Origin: Myxococcales bacterium
Lineage (GTDB): Bacteria > Myxococcota > Myxococcia > Myxococcales > Myxococcaceae
NCBI GenBank assembly: GCA_030681895.1
Contig: JAUXRI010000300.1
Span: forward strand, 34,784-98,783
DNA: 64,000 nt
Direction: 5' to 3'
Shown here: positions 33,170-41,391 of the stretch, piece by piece
How positions within the stretch are numbered: position 1 is the stretch's first letter
How the letters are laid out: each line of letters begins with the position of its first letter
Translations under genes and position numbers: made by a program
Notes under the pieces: generated by a model
Told to the model about the DNA's origin: nothing
Databases searched by the model: none
Seen by the model: only the letters and a program-made list of their open reading frames with translations

Positions 33170-35586
33170 GACGGTTCCTGGTGGGCGCGGTCCTCGCGAC
33201 GCTGCTCGCGTGCCCGGCGATGCCTCCAGCTCCACCTTCGAGCTGTGACGCAGGGTGTGACGCATCAGACGCGGGGCCCGGCGGCTGCGGGCCGGGCACG
33301 TTCACGACGGCCACGGGCCAGTGCCAGAGCGTGGGCTGGACGAGCTGCGACGCGGGCTTCACGGCAGATCCGACGGGCTGGACCTGCCGCGCCGTGGTTG
33401 AGCGCTGCGATGCAGGGCAGGCGGCGTTTCCCGGTGAGGGGTGCTCCGCGCTCGGTTGGTCGGTCTGCCCGGCTGGCTTCATTCCGACGGCGACGAGCTG
33501 CGAGCCGATGCTCCCGAACGCCGCATGCACCGGAGCGACGCGTGCCTCGCTCGGCCAGACGACCTGCGTTCCCGTGGGAGATTGCAACGCGCCCTTCCCT
33601 CCCGCCGCCGCGACGATCTTCGTCGACGCCGACGCCGGGGTCGACGCCACGCACTTCCGCACCATCGCCGCAGCGCTGAACGCTGCTCCCGTCGGCGCCA
33701 CGATTGCCATCGCCGATGGGCGCTACGCAGAGTCACTCAAACCGACGAAGGCCGTGAAGCTCGTTGGCCGCTGTCCCGCGCGCGTGTCACTGGTGGGCAA
33801 CCCGGGTATCGAGCTGATTCGCACGCGCGACGTCGAGCTCGAAAGCCTCACGGTGCGCGACTCGATCCTCGCGGCGCGCCTCGAGCTGGGATCGTCACTG
33901 CGGCTCCGTCACGTGGTGCTCGAAGACAACCTGCGCTCGGGGATTCAGGCGCTCGATCGTGGAACGCAGGTCGTGCTCGATGACGTCGTCATTCGCGGCA
34001 CCGGGCCCGACCCGGCGACGGCCACCTTCGGCCAGGGCATCGCGATGGGCTCGGCGGCGCAGCTCACGCTCACCGACGTCGAGCTGCGCGGCAACGGTGA
34101 GACGGCCATCTTCCTCAACCAGGCCGGGACCGCCGCGACGGCAACCCGCGTCGTGGTGTCCGACACGCAGCCGCGCGCCAGCACGGGAAGGCTCGGCTGG
34201 GGCATCGCCATTCAAGCCGGCGCGTCGCTCACCGCCACCCAGCTCGTCGTTCAAGACAACCTCGGCGTCGGCATTCTCATCGCGCAGCGGGGCAGCACGG
34301 CCACGCTCACCGACACCGTCGTGCGCCGCATCGCAGAGAGCACCGACGGCACCGGCGCGGCCTTCGGTTTCGGCGTCTCGGCTCAGGCAGGCACGCTGAC
34401 GTGGACCGGCGGCTCCATCGAAGACGTCACCGGTGGGTTGCTCGACGTTCAGGGCACCGACGGCGTCGCCACCGTTCGCAACGTCACCGGTCAGCGGACC
34501 CTCGCGGGTGCGGCGCCACGCTTCGGCGTCGAGGCTCGCAACAGCGCGAAGGTGACGCTGGAGCGCGTCGCGCTCTCGAACCTGACCTCCTCAGGCGTGC
34601 TGGCCGTCGATGCCTCGGAGGTGACGATCGATCACCTGGCAGTCTCGGGAGTGACTGGCATCGGCCTTCGCGCCCAGGGCGGCCGCATCACAGGCACCGC
34701 CGTCGACGTCCGCAGCCACACCGAAGCCGGAGCGCTCGCCTCGCTCACCGGCCAGCTCCAGCTCTCGCGCTCCGTGCTGGCGAACGCCGCGGCGAGCACC
34801 GCTGACGCAGGCCTGGGCATCGGCGCGAGCGCCAGTCAGAACAGCTCGCTCACCCTCGACGAGTGCCTGCTCGAGAACAACCTCACTGCGGGCGTGTATG
34901 TGCGCGACCCCGGCTCACGTGGGACTGTCACGCGCTCAGACATCCGCGGCACCCGGCTCGACGCGAACGGCGAGTTCGGTCAGGGCGTCATCGTCGAGAG
35001 CGGCGCGAAGCTGACGATGGACGACGTCGCGGTGGCGCAGAACCACACCTCGGGCGTGCAGGTCGCTGGCGCGGCGAGCGAGCTGACGATGACGCGCGTC
35101 ACGGTGCTGGGCACGCTCCCGCTCGGGTCGGGCAGCCGCGGGCGAGGCGCCAACGTGGCCTTCGGCGCGGTGATGCGCTCCGCCAGCTCGGCCTTCGTCG
35201 ACAACCAGCAGGTCGGGCTCTTCGCGTTCCAGTCGCGCATCGAGGCGACCGACACCCTCGTCCGAGGCACCCGCGCCGATCCCGATGGCCGCTACGGCAA
35301 CGGCATCGAGGCGCTCACCGACGGCGTCATCTCGTTCGTGAAGGGCGCCATCGATCGCAGCGCGAGCATCGGCGCCGTCTTCGCGGAAGGTGCTGGCCTC
35401 ATCGACGGCGCACGAATGACGAACAACACCATCGCGCTCCACGCTCAAGACGGCACGACGATCGTCGAGCTCCCCGCGGCGCCGGTCTCGCTCGGCAACC
35501 GGCAGGTCGTCGTCACGGGCACGACGAGCTTCGAGGGCAATCAGTCGCGAACGAGCGCCGACGTCGTCACCGTCCCGCCGCCGTGA
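33166..35586 (+). CDS. Large Cys-rich N-terminus, right-handed beta-helix lipoprotein
   Basis: 806 residues. Signal peptide with lipobox LLAC, then a region of about 120 residues rich in Cys and DAG (SCDAGCDASDAGPGGCGPG, GWTSCDAGFTADPTGWTCR) in repeats resembling short disulfide-bonded modules. A parallel beta-helix follows (about 150-800) with many parallel repeats of the type SLTVRDSI, VVLEDNLRSGI, LVVQDNLGVGI, ALSNLTSSGVL and AVSGVTGIGLR. Start codon GTG overlaps the preceding gene. Surface-exposed lipoproteins of this type are frequent in Myxococcota. Substrate or ligand unknown. Confidence 0.8.
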   Translation: MRRFLVGAVLATLLACPAMPPAPPSSCDAGCDASDAGPGGCGPGTFTTATGQCQSVGWTSCDAGFTADPTGWTCRAVVERCDAGQAAFPGEGCSALGWSVCPAGFIPTATSCEPMLPNAACTGATRASLGQTTCVPVGDCNAPFPPAAATIFVDADAGVDATHFRTIAAALNAAPVGATIAIADGRYAESLKPTKAVKLVGRCPARVSLVGNPGIELIRTRDVELESLTVRDSILAARLELGSSLRLRHVVLEDNLRSGIQALDRGTQVVLDDVVIRGTGPDPATATFGQGIAMGSAAQLTLTDVELRGNGETAIFLNQAGTAATATRVVVSDTQPRASTGRLGWGIAIQAGASLTATQLVVQDNLGVGILIAQRGSTATLTDTVVRRIAESTDGTGAAFGFGVSAQAGTLTWTGGSIEDVTGGLLDVQGTDGVATVRNVTGQRTLAGAAPRFGVEARNSAKVTLERVALSNLTSSGVLAVDASEVTIDHLAVSGVTGIGLRAQGGRITGTAVDVRSHTEAGALASLTGQLQLSRSVLANAAASTADAGLGIGASASQNSSLTLDECLLENNLTAGVYVRDPGSRGTVTRSDIRGTRLDANGEFGQGVIVESGAKLTMDDVAVAQNHTSGVQVAGAASELTMTRVTVLGTLPLGSGSRGRGANVAFGAVMRSASSAFVDNQQVGLFAFQSRIEATDTLVRGTRADPDGRYGNGIEALTDGVISFVKGAIDRSASIGAVFAEGAGLIDGARMTNNTIALHAQDGTTIVELPAAPVSLGNRQVVVTGTTSFEGNQSRTSADVVTVPPP

Positions 35587-35665
35587 ACGATCGCCCGATT
35601 GGGGCTTCCAGCCGGGCGCGCGCGCAGTAAGAACCGCATTCCCCCCCTGCGAAGGAAGACCGCTC

Positions 35666-36193
35666 ATGCGCATTTCAGCCGCCGCTCCCGCCCGCGTCAC
35701 CCAGCCCACCTACGAGAAGCTGAAGGCCCAGCTCGCGACGCTCGACAAGAAGATCGCCACCGCGTCGAAGGCCCTGCAGGACCACAAGGACATCATGATG
35801 CGGTCCCGCTACACGCCCGAGGGCCTGAAGCTCGCGACCGCGAAGCTCAAGACGCTCGAGAAGGATCTCGCGAAGCTCCAGACGCAGCGCAAGCAACTCG
35901 TCGCGCAGATGGCCGTGATTCGCCCGTCGTCGAAGCCGCCCACCGCCGCCGCGCTCACCGCATCCGTGGAGCGCCACCTCAAGGCCGGTGACCTTCAGTT
36001 CGGCGCGAAGGCTCCGAAGAAGGAAGACATCCTCACGCAGACCTCGGTGCACAAGCACCCGTTCACGTACACGGCGATCGTGCTCAAGAACGACCCGACG
36101 CGCATGATCGTCAAGAAGGTGCTCACCGGCGGCTTCGTGCCTGCCAAGCCGGGCGACGGCACGTACTCGAAGCCGGTCTCCATCAAGCCGTAG
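35666..36193 (+). CDS. Leaderless coiled-coil protein of unknown function
   Basis: 175 residues with AAGGAAG upstream of the ATG. Residues 12-85 form a Lys/Leu/Ala-rich coiled coil (EKLKAQLATLDKKIATASKA, LEKDLAKLQTQRKQLVAQM). The C-terminus (about 100-175) is basic and beta-rich (FTYTAIVLKNDPTRMIVKK). There is no signal peptide. The N-terminus MRISAAAPARVTQPT is like those of other leaderless unknown proteins here (15451, 51938). Function unknown. Confidence 0.65.
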   Translation: MRISAAAPARVTQPTYEKLKAQLATLDKKIATASKALQDHKDIMMRSRYTPEGLKLATAKLKTLEKDLAKLQTQRKQLVAQMAVIRPSSKPPTAAALTASVERHLKAGDLQFGAKAPKKEDILTQTSVHKHPFTYTAIVLKNDPTRMIVKKVLTGGFVPAKPGDGTYSKPVSIKP

Positions 36194-36207
36194 TGAATCG
36201 GCGTTCG

Positions 36208-36230
36208 GTGGCCCCGGACTCCGGGGTCAC
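36208..36230. terminator. Bidirectional hairpin between convergent genes
   Basis: A 10-bp stem (36208-36217 with 36221-36230) with one G-U pair and a three-base loop, lying between the coiled-coil gene and the glycosyltransferase. There is no long U-tract on either strand, so termination may be Rho-assisted. Confidence 0.6.
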
Positions 36231-37882
36231 TGCGCCGCCGCAGTCAGCCACACCCGAAGCAGCTTCACCTCGATCACCGTCTCGGCGCGCGTCGACGCCA
36301 GCAGGAACTTCGCGTTCGGACGGCTCGTGCTGAAGGACGTGAACGTGCCGAGCACCTCGTACGAGATGCCCTCCTGCGTGAGCGCCTCGAGCGGCCCGTC
36401 CTGGCCGAACACCGCCACCTTCGACTTGCCGGCTTCCAGCGCAGCCTTCAGCCCGTCAGGCATGAGGTAGGTCGCGTCGCGCCGCGCGTAGAAGGAATAC
36501 GAGAAGGCCGGCACCGCGAACACCACCGGGAGCATCGTGCTGGACGGATCCTCCCGCCGAACCAGCGCGCCGAGTTCGCGCGACGGCTGCGACTCCAGAA
36601 TGGCTGGCTGGACGAAGCCCGCGAGGAACGCCATCACGCCCGCGAGCGAGAGCGTCATCGAGACGGTCAGCCCCTCCTGCGCAGGCAGCCGGCGCGCCCA
36701 TGTCACCAGCACCACCAGGGGCGCCGCCACCACCGCGGCCCACACCGCCACCGTCGGCAGCTCGGTCGGAAAGCCCAGCGCGAACGTCAGCCCAGCGAAG
36801 ACCACCGCGACCGCCGACAAGCCGATGAACAGCCACCGCCAGCGTGACGCCATCACGTCGTCGAGCCGCTCGAGCTCCTCCGCCACCAGCAGCGCCGCCG
36901 CCGGAGTCAGTGGGTAGAGGTACTGCGGCAGCTTGTACGTGGAGATCGAGATCACCACGAAGACCAGCGAGAACCACCACAGCGGGATTCGGGAGATCGA
37001 GCCCGGCAGCTTCCGCACCGTCGCGAACATCGCCACCCGCCGCGCGAGCGCGAACACCAGCAACGGCGCAAACGGCAAAAACGCCCAGAGCGCGGTGTGC
37101 GTGAAGAACAGCGGAGTGGTGTCGTCGAGGAACCCGCTCTGCCCCCACAGCCGGCCGAAGCCCTGGTACCAGAGCATGTAGAGCACGCCGTCATCGCCCG
37201 TCGTGGAGCGCGTCGCGGCGTAGAACGGCATCGCGATGAGCGCGGTGAAGACGAGGCCGAACGGCCAGACGCTCCAGAGCCGGCGAAGCAGGGTGCTCGG
37301 TGCCTCGAGCCACGACGGACGAACGACCTCGGGCAGCAGCGCCAGCACTGGAATGCCCAGCCCGATGGGCCCCTTCGACAACACCGCGAGCCCAGCGACG
37401 GCCCATGCCGCCAGCCTCAACCACGGCCGCGTTCGGCCCAGCAGCATCAGCGCGATCGCCAGGCTCGTCATCGCCGTCAGGGAGGTGTCCACCTTGGGGT
37501 CGAGCACCATCAGGTGCGTGGAGAGCGAGGCGCCCACCAACGCCGCCGCCGTCAGCCCACGCTTCTCGTCCGCGAGCACCCGGCCGATGAGGAACGTGGA
37601 CACCATGGTGATGACGACGAAGAGCAGGCCGGGCAGGCGCACGGCGAGCGCGTCGATGCCGAACACGGCCATGCCGGCGGCCTGCAGCCACATCGTCAGC
37701 GGCGGCTTGTTGTAGAAGGGCCCGTTCTGGTCGTGCAGGTGCAGCCAGTCGCCGCTCACCAGCATTCGCCGCGCGACGTCGGCGTACTGCGCGGGGTCGG
37801 TCTCCTGCACTTCGTTGCCGAGCCCGAGCACCGCCGGCCCGATCGACGCCGTCAACAGCAAGGCCCAGGTGGTTCTCGTCAC
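36227..37882 (-). CDS. Glycosyltransferase family 39-type membrane protein (ArnT/PMT-like)
   Basis: 551 residues from the GTG at 37882; a TTG at 37918 would add 12 residues. About a dozen hydrophobic segments are visible. The early luminal loop contains the family acidic motif in EVQETDPAQYADVARRML. The segment FYNKPPLTMWLQAAGMAVFG matches the conserved K-PP-L-W pattern of GT39 enzymes that use polyprenyl-phosphate sugars. ArnT adds aminoarabinose to lipid A and PMT mannosylates proteins; the acceptor cannot be told. Its location next to lpt genes would suit an envelope glycan. Confidence 0.85.
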   Translation of the reverse strand: MTRTTWALLLTASIGPAVLGLGNEVQETDPAQYADVARRMLVSGDWLHLHDQNGPFYNKPPLTMWLQAAGMAVFGIDALAVRLPGLLFVVITMVSTFLIGRVLADEKRGLTAAALVGASLSTHLMVLDPKVDTSLTAMTSLAIALMLLGRTRPWLRLAAWAVAGLAVLSKGPIGLGIPVLALLPEVVRPSWLEAPSTLLRRLWSVWPFGLVFTALIAMPFYAATRSTTGDDGVLYMLWYQGFGRLWGQSGFLDDTTPLFFTHTALWAFLPFAPLLVFALARRVAMFATVRKLPGSISRIPLWWFSLVFVVISISTYKLPQYLYPLTPAAALLVAEELERLDDVMASRWRWLFIGLSAVAVVFAGLTFALGFPTELPTVAVWAAVVAAPLVVLVTWARRLPAQEGLTVSMTLSLAGVMAFLAGFVQPAILESQPSRELGALVRREDPSSTMLPVVFAVPAFSYSFYARRDATYLMPDGLKAALEAGKSKVAVFGQDGPLEALTQEGISYEVLGTFTSFSTSRPNAKFLLASTRAETVIEVKLLRVWLTAAAQ

Positions 37883-37983
37883 GCCCGGCGTGTGTGCCAG
37901 CGTCAGAGCCGAAAGCAAGCCCGAGCGGAGCGCGCCACGTCTTCGCGCACTGACGGAAGCTGGGCTTTAGTCCACCTTCGACC

Positions 37984-38727
37984 GTGGCCGACCTGATCCC
38001 CATTCCGCTCTACACGCGCGCCGCCGAGCAGACGATCGCGACGCTCAAGCGCAGCCCGTGGATCGTCGGCGTACCGATGATCGCACTCGGGCTCGGCACG
38101 CTCGCCGACTGGTTGCTCGCGCCGCTGCTCAACCTGGGCCTCATCATCGCAGCGCCCATCAAGGGCCTGCTGTGGTCGGTGGCCCTGCACGTGTGGCGGC
38201 GAACGCTCGTCGAGGGCGCCGTCGATCGCACCGAGCTCGAGGCCGAGCTGGTCGCCCGCGCGAAGAGCCTGCCCGCGCTCTTCGTGCCGCTGCTCTTCGG
38301 CACCCTCGCCTTCCTCACGCTCGCCTGGGGCGGTGCGCTCGCTGGCCTCTTCGTGCTGGTGGTGGTGCTGACGCCGATGTTCGAGGCGGCGCTGCTCGGC
38401 TCGCAGTCGGGCCTGGGCACGTTCTTCCGGCTCCACGGGAAAGCCTGGGCCGTGTCGCAGCTCGTCGCCACGTCGGTGCTCGTCGCGGTGTGGCTGGTGG
38501 CGGTGATGGTCGCTGCGGTGTTTCACGTGCTCGCGGGAGAGGTCGCCTCGGCCGTCGTCGGAGGCCCGCTGCTCGCCATCGTGTGGCTCGTTCGGGGGCA
38601 CGCGTGGTTTGCGGTCGACGCTCCGGTGATCGTGGCCCCGCCACCTGCGCCGAGAAAGACGGCTCCTGCCAGGGCGAAGGTCGCGGTGAAGCCCGCCGTG
38701 AAGAAGGCGCCGCCGAAGGGGCCGTAG
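37984..38727 (+). CDS. Multi-pass membrane protein with Lys/Ala/Pro-rich tail
   Basis: 247 residues starting at GTG. Three or four hydrophobic stretches (about 26-58, 94-130, 157-200) are separated by short charged loops. The C-terminal tail is rich in Lys, Ala and Pro (KVAVKPAVKKAPPKGP) and probably lies in the cytoplasm. The gene is divergent from the glycosyltransferase with about 100 bp between them. No family assigned; it vaguely resembles DUF4013/EI24-type membrane proteins. Confidence 0.7.
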   Translation: MADLIPIPLYTRAAEQTIATLKRSPWIVGVPMIALGLGTLADWLLAPLLNLGLIIAAPIKGLLWSVALHVWRRTLVEGAVDRTELEAELVARAKSLPALFVPLLFGTLAFLTLAWGGALAGLFVLVVVLTPMFEAALLGSQSGLGTFFRLHGKAWAVSQLVATSVLVAVWLVAVMVAAVFHVLAGEVASAVVGGPLLAIVWLVRGHAWFAVDAPVIVAPPPAPRKTAPARAKVAVKPAVKKAPPKGP

Positions 38728-38812
38728 GCGCTCCCGCTCGGATTTCACGGGCGCGGTTGCGATGCATGGGCGCTCGTGATTTCTGCCGCCTCACCCATTG
38801 CCAGGAGCCGTC

Positions 38813-39463
38813 ATGCCCAACCGCACCACAGCCGCCCAGTCCGTCACGCCTCGCACCACGACCGCGATGTCCAACGAGCGAAAGGCCTTCTGGCACTCGC
38901 CGTACACCAACGCCGACGCGCAGGTCGTGAAGCAGAAGAAGGGCCTGGCGACGCTCGACGCCGCCAAGGAGTTCATCGGCGCCGCGGTGCTCACCAAGAA
39001 GGAAGCTGACCTCGGCAAGCTCGGCGTCACCCGCACGCGCTTCGACGATCAGGATTGTCAGGCCCGCTTCAAGCGCTCGGGATTCACCGATGCCGACGTG
39101 AAGCAGGCGAAGAAGTCGTTCCCCTTCCTCAAGGGCTCCTCGGACAGCGACGTGAAGGGCTACCTCGGCCTCAAGCTGCGCAACACCGAGGTTGGCTACA
39201 AAGGCGGCATGGAGATGCTCGCGCAGGCCGGCATCACCGAGAGCAAGTACGACGCGCACGATCAGATGGACGCGTTCAAGACCAGCGGAATGGGCGCGCG
39301 TCACGTCGCGGCGGCGAAGGCGAAGTACGACTTCCTCGCCGGCTCGAGCGAGAAAGAGATCAAGCAGTACCTCGGCCTGAAGGTGCTCAACGCGGGCGAC
39401 GGCTACGGCTTCGCGAAGGACCTGCTGAAGGACATCGGCGCCACCAAAGGCTGGGGCCGCTGA
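38813..39463 (+). CDS. Repeat protein overlapping the amidoligase gene; possible substrate
   Basis: 216 residues from the ATG at 38813, which has AGGAG six bases upstream. Two clear repeats of about 65 residues: the first contains FKRSGFTDADVKQAKKSFPF then YLGLKLRN, the second FKTSGMGARHVAAAKAKYDF then YLGLKVLN. Each ends in a [LD].G[IV]T/GA segment. A third, more diverged copy lies at the N-terminus (FWHSPYTNADAQVVKQKKG). Each repeat is helical and Lys-rich. No signal peptide. The stop overlaps the likely CTG start of the amidoligase-like gene. A modification substrate or carrier role is an inference from this pairing. Confidence 0.65.
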   Translation: MPNRTTAAQSVTPRTTTAMSNERKAFWHSPYTNADAQVVKQKKGLATLDAAKEFIGAAVLTKKEADLGKLGVTRTRFDDQDCQARFKRSGFTDADVKQAKKSFPFLKGSSDSDVKGYLGLKLRNTEVGYKGGMEMLAQAGITESKYDAHDQMDAFKTSGMGARHVAAAKAKYDFLAGSSEKEIKQYLGLKVLNAGDGYGFAKDLLKDIGATKGWGR

Positions 39464-40419
39464 AACAAGCCGCTGCGTTTCGTCGGGTGGGCCTCGAGCT
39501 CGAGCTGCTCACCGCGAAGGGCCATACGCGTGTCTCGTTCGCCCGGGCCCTCGCGCGCCGGGTGAAGGGCCGGGTGGAGTTTGGCTTCAAGTACTTCAGT
39601 GAAGGCACGCTGCCTGGTGGGCGCCCGCTCTGTCGCCTGTCGCTGGCCGCGCGGATCGTGGAGCGCGATGGGCGCGTGCTCGCCACCCTCGTCGACGACA
39701 ACACCATTCGTGACGGGCTCGCGGCGAAGCCGGCGGGACGAACGCTGCACGCGACGGACGAGCTGCGGCTCGCGCTCCTGGCCGAGCGGGTGTCGTGGAG
39801 CAGCACCGAAGACGCCCGGCTGAAACACCTCGAGGCCCTGTTCGACGGCTTCGTCGACGACGGGACGCTTCACGACGCGTTCGGCAATCCGCTCGTCATC
39901 ACGCTCAGCGAGCCGAGGTCGTGGCATCGGGTCTGCGAGCTCGTCACGCGCCCGCTGGTGGGTCCCAGGGAGCGGCGCGCCGTCATCGAGGCCGCGCTCT
40001 CCACCGCGAAGGAACTCGGATGCACCCTTCCTTCCACCGCGGCCCTCCACGCCCACTACGACGCGCAGCCGTGGCGTGACGTGAAGCGGCTCTCACGCCT
40101 GGTGGTCGATCACGCCGCTCATCGCGACGCCTGGTGGGCTGCGCTCTCGCCCAACCCCGGCTGTCTCAAGCTCGCGCCGTTCCCCGCCGACGTGGTGCGC
40201 GTCGCCCAGCAGCCCGGCCGAGTCGGGTTCTCGACCTTCGCGGCCGCGCTGCGCCTCGCGGGAGCCACCAAGGCGTGCGACCTCAACGTGCTCGGCGTCA
40301 TCGAGCCACACCCGCGGCAACCCACGCTCGAGGTCCGCTGCCTGCCGATGTCGTTGGAGCTCGACGCCGTCCTCTCGAGTCTCGCGCGCGCGGAGCAGCT
40401 CCTTCAGCGAGCGCTCTGA
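39460..40419 (+). CDS. Amidoligase-like protein (Amidoligase_2, glutamine-synthetase fold)
   Basis: 319 residues if translation starts at the CTG overlapping the previous stop; a GTG at 39487 is an alternative, and neither has an ideal ribosome-binding site. The motifs match the COOH-NH2 ligase family as I recall it: GLELEL (11-16) near the N-terminus, CELVTRPL (159-166), LHAHYD (196-201) for the usual HxH, and LEVRCLP (290-296) for the usual EFR. These enzymes link an amine to a carboxylate, using ATP, on peptides or proteins. Partner genes often encode the target. Here the adjacent repeat protein is the obvious candidate. Assignment is by motif only. Confidence 0.65.
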   Translation: MKQAAAFRRVGLELELLTAKGHTRVSFARALARRVKGRVEFGFKYFSEGTLPGGRPLCRLSLAARIVERDGRVLATLVDDNTIRDGLAAKPAGRTLHATDELRLALLAERVSWSSTEDARLKHLEALFDGFVDDGTLHDAFGNPLVITLSEPRSWHRVCELVTRPLVGPRERRAVIEAALSTAKELGCTLPSTAALHAHYDAQPWRDVKRLSRLVVDHAAHRDAWWAALSPNPGCLKLAPFPADVVRVAQQPGRVGFSTFAAALRLAGATKACDLNVLGVIEPHPRQPTLEVRCLPMSLELDAVLSSLARAEQLLQRAL

Positions 40420-40464
40420 ACGAACGGCTTTGCGTCACGGGCCGCCCTCGGGCACCCTGCCGCC

Positions 40465-41208
40465 GTGTCGTCCGACGCCTCCGACAGCCTCCTCGCGACT
40501 GGCCTGATGAAGACCTATGCCAAGCGCCGGGTCGTCAACGGCGTCACGCTCAACGTGAAACCGGGCGAGGTGGTCGGCCTGCTGGGCCCGAACGGCGCCG
40601 GCAAGACGACCTCGTTCAACATGGTGGTGGGGCTCGTGCAGCCAGACGCGGGAGAGGTCAGCCTCGCCGGCCAGCCGCTCACGGGCCTCCCGATGCATCA
40701 GCGCGCGCGCGCCGGCCTCGGCTACCTGCCGCAAGAGGCGTCGATCTTCCGCAAGCTGACGGTGCGCCAGAACATGCTGGCGGTGCTCGAGCTTCAGAGC
40801 GGCACCACGAAGGCGGAGCGAGAAGATCGCGCCGCGCAGATCATCCAGGAGTTCGGTCTCACGCACGTGACCGAGAGCCTGGGCGAGACCCTCTCGGGTG
40901 GCGAACGACGCCGGGCGGAGATCGCCCGCAGCCTGCTCCCGAAGCCCCGATTCATTCTCTTCGACGAGCCCTTCGCTGGCGTCGACCCGATCAACGTCGG
41001 AGAGCTCCAGCGCGAGATCGCCCGCCTCAAGACGAAGGGACTCGGCGTGCTCATCACCGATCACAACGTGCGCGACACCCTCCACATCTGCGATCGCGCC
41101 TACATCATCGCCATGGGCCAGATCCTCGAGGAGGGCACGCCCGAGGCGATCGCCCAGTCGCCGCGCGCGCGCTCCGTCTACCTGGGCGACAACTTCACGT
41201 TGAGCTGA
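40465..41208 (+). CDS. lptB: LPS export ABC transporter ATP-binding protein LptB
   Basis: 247 residues beginning at GTG. Walker A GPNGAGKTT (41-49), Q-loop LPQEASIF, signature LSGGE (143-147), Walker B ILFDEP (about 164-169) and the switch His in ITDHNVRD are all present. The conserved GERRRAEIAR and YVLEEG-like end (ILEEGTPEAIAQSPRARSVY) fit LptB. It powers LPS extraction from the inner membrane with LptFG. lptB-rpoN-hpf is a conserved order in many proteobacteria; here lptC and lptA lie about 10 kb upstream. Confidence 0.95.
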   Translation: MSSDASDSLLATGLMKTYAKRRVVNGVTLNVKPGEVVGLLGPNGAGKTTSFNMVVGLVQPDAGEVSLAGQPLTGLPMHQRARAGLGYLPQEASIFRKLTVRQNMLAVLELQSGTTKAEREDRAAQIIQEFGLTHVTESLGETLSGGERRRAEIARSLLPKPRFILFDEPFAGVDPINVGELQREIARLKTKGLGVLITDHNVRDTLHICDRAYIIAMGQILEEGTPEAIAQSPRARSVYLGDNFTLS

Positions 41209-41355
41209 AGTCCCGCCCCTCTGCAGAGTTCATTCCCTCGCGGTGGCATGCACACGAGCACAAGGAATGCCAGCGCCAGAAATGCGCAGAAAACCTGAAC
41301 AAAAGCGGCCGGCTCGATCGATACCGTTGTTTCTGGCATGCAGGGGCAATACCTT

Positions 41356-41371
41356 TGGCACGGGTTTTGAC
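41356..41371 (+). promoter_or_regulatory. Candidate sigma-54 promoter upstream of rpoN
   Basis: TGGCACG-GGTT-TTGAC has the -24 element in full and a -12 element differing from TTGCW only by A for C. The site lies about 20 bp before the rpoN start, so the leader would be short. A weaker TGGCATG...GGGGCAA at 41336-41351 has one base less spacing. Autoregulation of rpoN is known in some bacteria; here it is inference. Confidence 0.4.
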
Positions 41372-41391
41372 TCGCGAAGGGGACGGACGAC

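Noticed and set aside
30590..33265. An 891-codon open frame on the minus strand
   Set aside because: Antisense of two genes with signal peptides and beta-helix repeats; it contains no recognisable fold and is rich in Arg, His and Asp.
41336..41351. Second sigma-54-like element TGGCATG...GGGGCAA
   Set aside because: Spacing between the GG and GC elements is nine instead of ten bases.
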